DNA of 64,000 nucleotides from Eutypella sp. D-1 (taxonomy: Eukaryota > Ascomycota > Sordariomycetes > Xylariales > Diatrypaceae), in the NCBI GenBank assembly GCA_023313575.1, contig JAJTTP010000004.1, positions 1,488,001-1,552,000 of the forward strand. Direction: 5' to 3'. The notes below the pieces were generated by a model. That model did not search any database, was not told the DNA's origin, and saw nothing but the letters and a program-made list of their open reading frames with translations. A program made the position numbers and the translations under genes. Shown one piece after another: positions 59,189 to 64,000 of the stretch (position 1 is the first letter of the stretch; each line of letters begins with the position of its first letter).

Positions 59189-62002
59189 GGATCGAGAGCA
59201 GATCAACTTCTTCCCGATCCGGTAGGCTGTCTAGTAGGGCCCGTGTTTCAGGTATACGGACACGCACCCACGTGCAGTAAAGTGCCCCTACGCATGTCTC
59301 TACGCATGTGACCGATTGTCATAGGCTGCGCTGGGTTACCTGAGACGTGCCGTAGCACACACCCCTTTCGCATGATAGTAACACCTGGTGGGGCAAGCTT
59401 TGGAGGACAACCCCCACTCCCGGGAAATTACTGACACGTCCAGTCCGTCAGTGGCGTGGTACCAGGTCAGTACGACCATCAATCAACTCGGCGGCTAGGA
59501 GAGATCGAGAGACGGCAGGATACGGGGGGGGGCCCCTTGGGACCCCGAACAGGTGCGGCTCTGTCCGCTACGGGTTGAATTGGTCCGACTCTGGACCTGG
59601 CCTTGTCATCATCCCCTAGTTCGTGACTTAGCTGTCTGGTTGGGTAGCATCCCCATGCCCTGCTGCATGGGGTACGCAACCCATCGACCAATCCTAGAAC
59701 GAGCGCCTTTCTGCCACTCCTCGACGATTCCTGGGCTATCACGGCCCACACACAGGGTAAAAAAGGTGCAGATCGGGTCAGGCCATGACAAGATGCACGT
59801 CACGACAAGGGCGTCGATCGAAACGGGCATCCCTGGCCTCCATCAGCCGGCCCAGGTCTCACAGAGCAACAGGCTGCGCGCGCGCGGGGGGAGAAGGATT
59901 CGGGGAGGCGTCGTTCTTGCTTCCGGTTCGACTATTGTGTGCGGTGGCATCACACCGGTCAGATTTATCATTATCTACCTCTTCATCTACTGATCCTACG
60001 GCTACTACTACTACTACTCTTCCAAGAATACTATCTCATAGCGGACGAAGAGTATCTCGCTCTCTAGATGGCGTAGTAGTGTAGATCGCTTCCCTGGAGG
60101 TCGGTTGACGTGGAAAAATAGAGTGCCCACCTCAAAAAAACTAGCTCACACGACGCCTCTGGCAATAAGGCTTTGATTCCTCCCTCCCATCTCGGATCGT
60201 GATGATATGCTCATCGCAAACGTACGGACATGTATGTTTGTTTGCCCCATAAACTCCAGAAACCAGAGCCAAGTGACGAAGGGGGAACGCCATGTCCTTT
60301 CTTCTGCGGGGTGCATGATGTAGCTTGATTAGATAGACATCGCGATTAACCCCCTCATCCTTTTTCCGGGAGGATGTTGTGGTGATGCACGAGAACACGT
60401 GGATACAGCCAGACTCGAGATGTGGAAAGCCACAAATTCTACTCGTATCAGTTATGCCACCCCCCCTTTTCCGTATATGGATCCTTCTACGGCCCTCGTA
60501 CCCAGTCTGCCGGCCAATCACATCTCTGTGTGGGTCTAGATATTCTGTTGTGGTTTTATTATTTTTGGTTTACTGGGGGTCTTTTTTTCTTTTTTTTTCT
60601 TTAGCGGTTCTGGGAATGGGTAAGCCAGATCGCAAGACCGCATGGAGGCACGACAGGACCATGGCCGCCTTGCTCGCCTTGTACGCGCAAGAGAGATAAA
60701 CACATTTATCTGGCCACCCCGTCCGATCGGCCGCTTGGTCAGGAGTGACGGCAGCACTCACTCGGGGCCCAACCCCCAAAAAGGATATCAGTTTTTTGAG
60801 TCCCGGCAACGGGCATTTGTCGGTGTTGTAAGCAGTCTTAGTCTCGTAGCGTGCGTGCGTCGGGTCATTCGACTCAAGTCTAACGTGACTTACTTGAGAT
60901 ATGTTTTAGACATGCTGAAAAAAAGATCAAGAAAGAGCGAGAGAAAAAAAAAGAAAAAGCAGGCTTTAGCCCTCCCTCGGGCCGGTCCCATCTCGCGGGA
61001 TGAAAGAAGGGGACCTAGCCGGGATGGCATACATAGGCGTGCGTGCGTGTGCGTGCGGATACCAATCGTCGATCACCCGCTGCGACCTTTTTCTCCCGAC
61101 GCTAGCATATATTCCCCCCCAAAATAAAATATGGTGGATATATCTGGCTTATGTTGGTTAAATCCCTTTCTTTCTGTGGTCTTGCGTCTCGCTCTTGACC
61201 TGACCCGGTATGCCGCGCATGCCGCTTACTTGCCCTCCTCTTCCCGTAGCTGGAGTCTTGGCGGGATATTGTCTGTCGGGTTTGTCTTTCCCTGGCCGGG
61301 TTGGAGATCTCGTCATGTACCCTCGAGATGCGCATTGGCTGCGGATGTGCTGTTGGCTGTTGGGTTGCAGATGAGCGAACACATCAAAAAAAAAAGTGGA
61401 CTAACGTTAACGAGTATACCAGCAGGCCCAGGAAAGCAAGGAAACACATGAACCAATCCCGGAACGTCCAAGGGGGGGTCGCCCCCCTGCCCCTCTACAC
61501 CCCTCCCGAATGGTAGTTCGCTATCGAAACAACATCCGGGGCCGCGTGTGGATGTGAATTTCATGTTTGAGAGCGGAGGGACAAGAAAGAGCGAGAGGAC
61601 GGAACGTGAGATGACCTTTTTTTCTTTCTTGTTCCTTTTTGGGTCCCCTTTCGTCCGACTATTAATCTTCGCGGTTCCCATCTACCCTCTCGTGCAACTC
61701 CTTTTTCTTTTCCACTCTCTTGGAAGTTCTCTCCTCAGGCCATCTCTGTTGCATATTCGTCTTGATAAGTCGGGACAACTTTGGTCGCGACCTTTTGCCT
61801 CTGCCTGCTTGACTTTCGCCAGCGGCGCAGATCTCGATTCCGACGGTCCCACCCCGCATTTGAAGCCCTGGGGTCACTGAGCCCCCCTCCCGGCACCGTT
61901 GGTGATATCCTGGTTCCGCCAAAAACCAGAAATTCTCTCTTCACATTTTGTCCCTTGCCCTCCCAAGTTAGCTAGTTCTTCATCTCGTTTCTAGAGGAGA
62001 AT
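59189..62002. other. intergenic region upstream of the zinc-finger gene
   Basis: About 2.8 kb without a supported gene. A CTACTACTACTACT run lies near 60000-60018, GTGCGTGCGTGTG repeats lie near 61036-61058, and CT-rich sequence at 61610-61980 likely forms the promoter and 5' UTR of the next gene. Open frames such as 59553-59993 have no family features. Confidence 0.5.
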
Positions 62003-62896
62003 ATGGCGAATAGCCCCCTTGATCCCCACGGTATTAAGGACTTCCTCGCCACGTACCGAGACAACCATCACAGCACCAGCAGCTGGGGTGTCCAACCTAT
62101 CTCTCTCGAAGAGACTAGGACCGGGGGGGCGGCTACGGTACCCTATCCCACCCCCAACACCACGTCATCCAGCCAATCGATCACACCCCGGACCCCGTAC
62201 ACATCATCCGACTACGCATCCAACAGCCAATACCAGAGCACTATGGAGAGTGGCGACGGGACTTACCAGTACTCCATAGCGCCGTCGGACTATACGGTGT
62301 CGACCCTGACCTCCCCTGCGGCAACGAATACGTGGAATAATGGAACTATACCGTGCGAGTTCGTCGGCTACCACGACTGCCCCATGTCTTTCCATATGGA
62401 CGATATGGAAAATTGGTGTCAGCATGTCGTGCAGGATCACCTCCAGAACCGATTGCCACAGGTAATGATGTGCTGGTACTGCGATGAACCGTTCACATCC
62501 AAATCAACAGATTCCAGGGACCTTAACCGTAACCTCTATGATCGATTCGTCCATATCCGCCAGCACGTACAGAACGACGGAAAGGGGGAGCACGACATCC
62601 GCGTCGACTGGTATCTCCTTGAGCACCTCCATCAGTATAATCTCATTTCCGAGGAGGATTACCAACGAGTGTACCACTACTGGCGGGATTACGTGCCGTT
62701 CCCGGACGGCATTCGAAGGAAGGTCCCGGTCAGGGACGATGTGTATCCGTCCACCTACACTTCACCGTCCAGAACTGCGAAGCAGGAACGGGACTCGCAG
62801 GTTCCCGTTGACACCCGAAAGGAGGAGCGACGACGGCGCCAGGAGAAACATAGCCATGAGAAACAGCACCGCGATAAGCACCGCTCGCGTCGCTAA
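62003..62896 (+). CDS. protein with two zinc-finger-like motifs, unknown function
   Basis: Single exon, 297 aa. An N-terminal Ser/Thr/Pro-rich region (about 1-110) precedes two Cys/His motifs. The first, residues 118-146, has C-x7-C and ends CQHVVQDH. The second, from residue 157, is CWYCDEPF and is closed by HIRQH about 33 residues later. The intervening and following helices (VDWYLLEHLHQYNLI) resemble a fungal family in which a damaged C2H2 finger precedes a conserved helical end. The C-terminus is Arg/Lys/His-rich and may be a nuclear signal. DNA or RNA binding is plausible but not shown by the sequence. A GTAATG inside the second motif could look like a donor but the frame and motif continue through it, so I treat it as exonic. 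Confidence 0.72.
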   Translation: MANSPLDPHGIKDFLATYRDNHHSTSSWGVQPISLEETRTGGAATVPYPTPNTTSSSQSITPRTPYTSSDYASNSQYQSTMESGDGTYQYSIAPSDYTVSTLTSPAATNTWNNGTIPCEFVGYHDCPMSFHMDDMENWCQHVVQDHLQNRLPQVMMCWYCDEPFTSKSTDSRDLNRNLYDRFVHIRQHVQNDGKGEHDIRVDWYLLEHLHQYNLISEEDYQRVYHYWRDYVPFPDGIRRKVPVRDDVYPSTYTSPSRTAKQERDSQVPVDTRKEERRRRQEKHSHEKQHRDKHRSRR

Positions 62897-64000
62897 TGCC
62901 TTTTCCCAATGACTTTTCCTGTCCAAGCTCTTCGTCCGTTCGGGGAAGTGTCGTAGGTAGTTTGAATGAAAGAAGGGAAGGGAAGGAAAATGGATGGAAT
63001 GGAGGAGAAAAGTGAAGAGAGCTGCGTTCGCAACGGGTTCACGGTCGAGCATCTTACCCGCTCCCAGGTAGAACCAATCCGTTTTCGTTATGTCCTAGGG
63101 TAGTCCTTGTTTCGTTGCCGGGATTTTCATTTTTTGTCACCCTCTCTCCTCTCCCTGTTACCGGTCTACCGGTATGCCTTGTCCTTGGGCCATTTTCCTG
63201 CATGGTGCCGGACACCGTCGCCGCCGCTAAGACAGCGTCTCCAGTTCGGGTACCGGTGTGGAAATGTAGGGAGGTCGTATCTCTTTCCAGCCCTTGGCAA
63301 AGACCATATCGGCCCTCGTCACACATTACCCCATCTTGAGGATATTTGGCAACTGGGTAATGCCGTTTCTCATCTCAGTCATCTCAGTCCGTTTGTGGGC
63401 ACATGTATACCCTTCAGTGAAAGGAGCCACACCACTCGTGACAAAGCACTTGCTCTGTACCCTGCTCAAGTGAGCTATCACGACTGCAGGCAGGCCTTTC
63501 CACTGCGTTTATGTCTTTTCTTCGTTTTGTGTACTTCGGCATTTCGACTTATCTCGCCGCCTTGGATGGCGTAGGTCTTGGAAATCAGATTGTACGCCTT
63601 CGGGCCACTCTGAATGGGGATGGATGGTGCACACATATGGTTGGCCTGGACATGTGCTATGAGGGAAAGGAAAATGGGGGAATGATTGAGATGAGTTGTA
63701 ATGAGTTATGACATACCTATTTACCTTTTTTTTTTCTCTCTTTTTTTCACCGCCCAATATTCTGCCTGGTAGTGGCGACATCTCGTCCTGCGCACGCTGC
63801 TTTACTTACTTGGCCGTCCCCACCACAGCCAGGAGGACAATCCGTCTTCTCGATTGCCTGCTAAAACGTGAGTGAAATAGGAAGGCATTGTCAATTCGGG
63901 AAGAAGCTCAATTGTCTTCCTTGCCGTTCTCGTGGACGGATTGATAAAGGATTGTTGTTGTAGAAATCATGGCGACATGGAATCGGCGATGGCAAATAGA
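62897..64000. other. right-edge intergenic region
   Basis: About 1.1 kb after the zinc-finger gene with no supported gene. A T/C-rich stretch lies near 63725-63750. Any gene beginning here would continue outside the window. Confidence 0.5.

Noticed and set aside
59553..59993. 146-codon open frame
   Set aside because: No family features; composition resembles the intergenic surroundings.
62460..62475. CAG-GTAATG as an intron donor in the zinc-finger gene
   Set aside because: The CWYC motif and frame run straight through it.

Overview
The window is nuclear DNA of a filamentous ascomycete, most likely a sordariomycete. The evidence is short introns (47-96 nt in most genes, with GTAAGT- or GTGAGT-type donors and CTAAC/CTAAT branch points), GC-rich third positions in genes, intergenic DNA full of TACCTAGGTA-type palindromes, and a gene set typical of Pezizomycotina. 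I found no rRNA, tRNA, CRISPR array or intact transposon. Exon structures were worked out by hand from splice consensus, reading phase and remembered family sequence; no search was run.

Layout. 1-9,320: gene-poor. 9,321-13,141: a single-pass membrane protein with a repeated SGxI beta-helix-like ectodomain, then a small cysteine-rich protein. 14,963-18,883: a seven-exon WDR48/Bun107-type WD40 regulator of a deubiquitinase. 19,253-23,149: a mitochondrial S-adenosylmethionine carrier (Pet8 type) and a TilS-type tRNA(Ile)-lysidine synthetase, divergent from one promoter region. 23,526-24,847: an F-box gene interrupted by one in-frame TAG. 24,848-30,766: gene-poor. 30,767-34,987: an Mga2/Spt23-type membrane-tethered transcription factor (IPT plus ankyrin repeats plus C-terminal TM). 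36,594-40,371: three tandem, diverged copies of a gene family I do not recognise, with a shared first intron. 41,073-45,247 (minus): Elongator subunit ELP1 in four exons. 46,177-47,394: a DUF3984-type protein. 51,908-52,831: the histidine phosphotransfer protein Ypd1. 54,984-55,895: an AKAP7/ASCC1-like 2H phosphoesterase. 56,142-56,996 (minus): a fragment resembling the N-terminal part of DUF6589-type proteins. 57,667-59,188: a three-exon coiled-coil protein. 62,003-62,896: a protein with two zinc-finger-like motifs.

Most recognised genes are housekeeping and do not form a cluster or pathway. Two act on tRNA wobble chemistry (TilS, ELP1), and two concern mitochondrial supply or decoding (Pet8, TilS). 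Ypd1 and Mga2 are signalling and transcription components. The most unusual part is the tandem three-gene family at 36.5-40.4 kb: one copy has lost the exon-1 ATG, one has a displaced splice acceptor, and a fourth 5' end appears to be left as a relic. Other points worth checking are the nonsense codon in the F-box gene, the hidden first exon of TilS, a 44-nt T run inside a YPD1 intron, and three stop-free introns whose length is a multiple of three.
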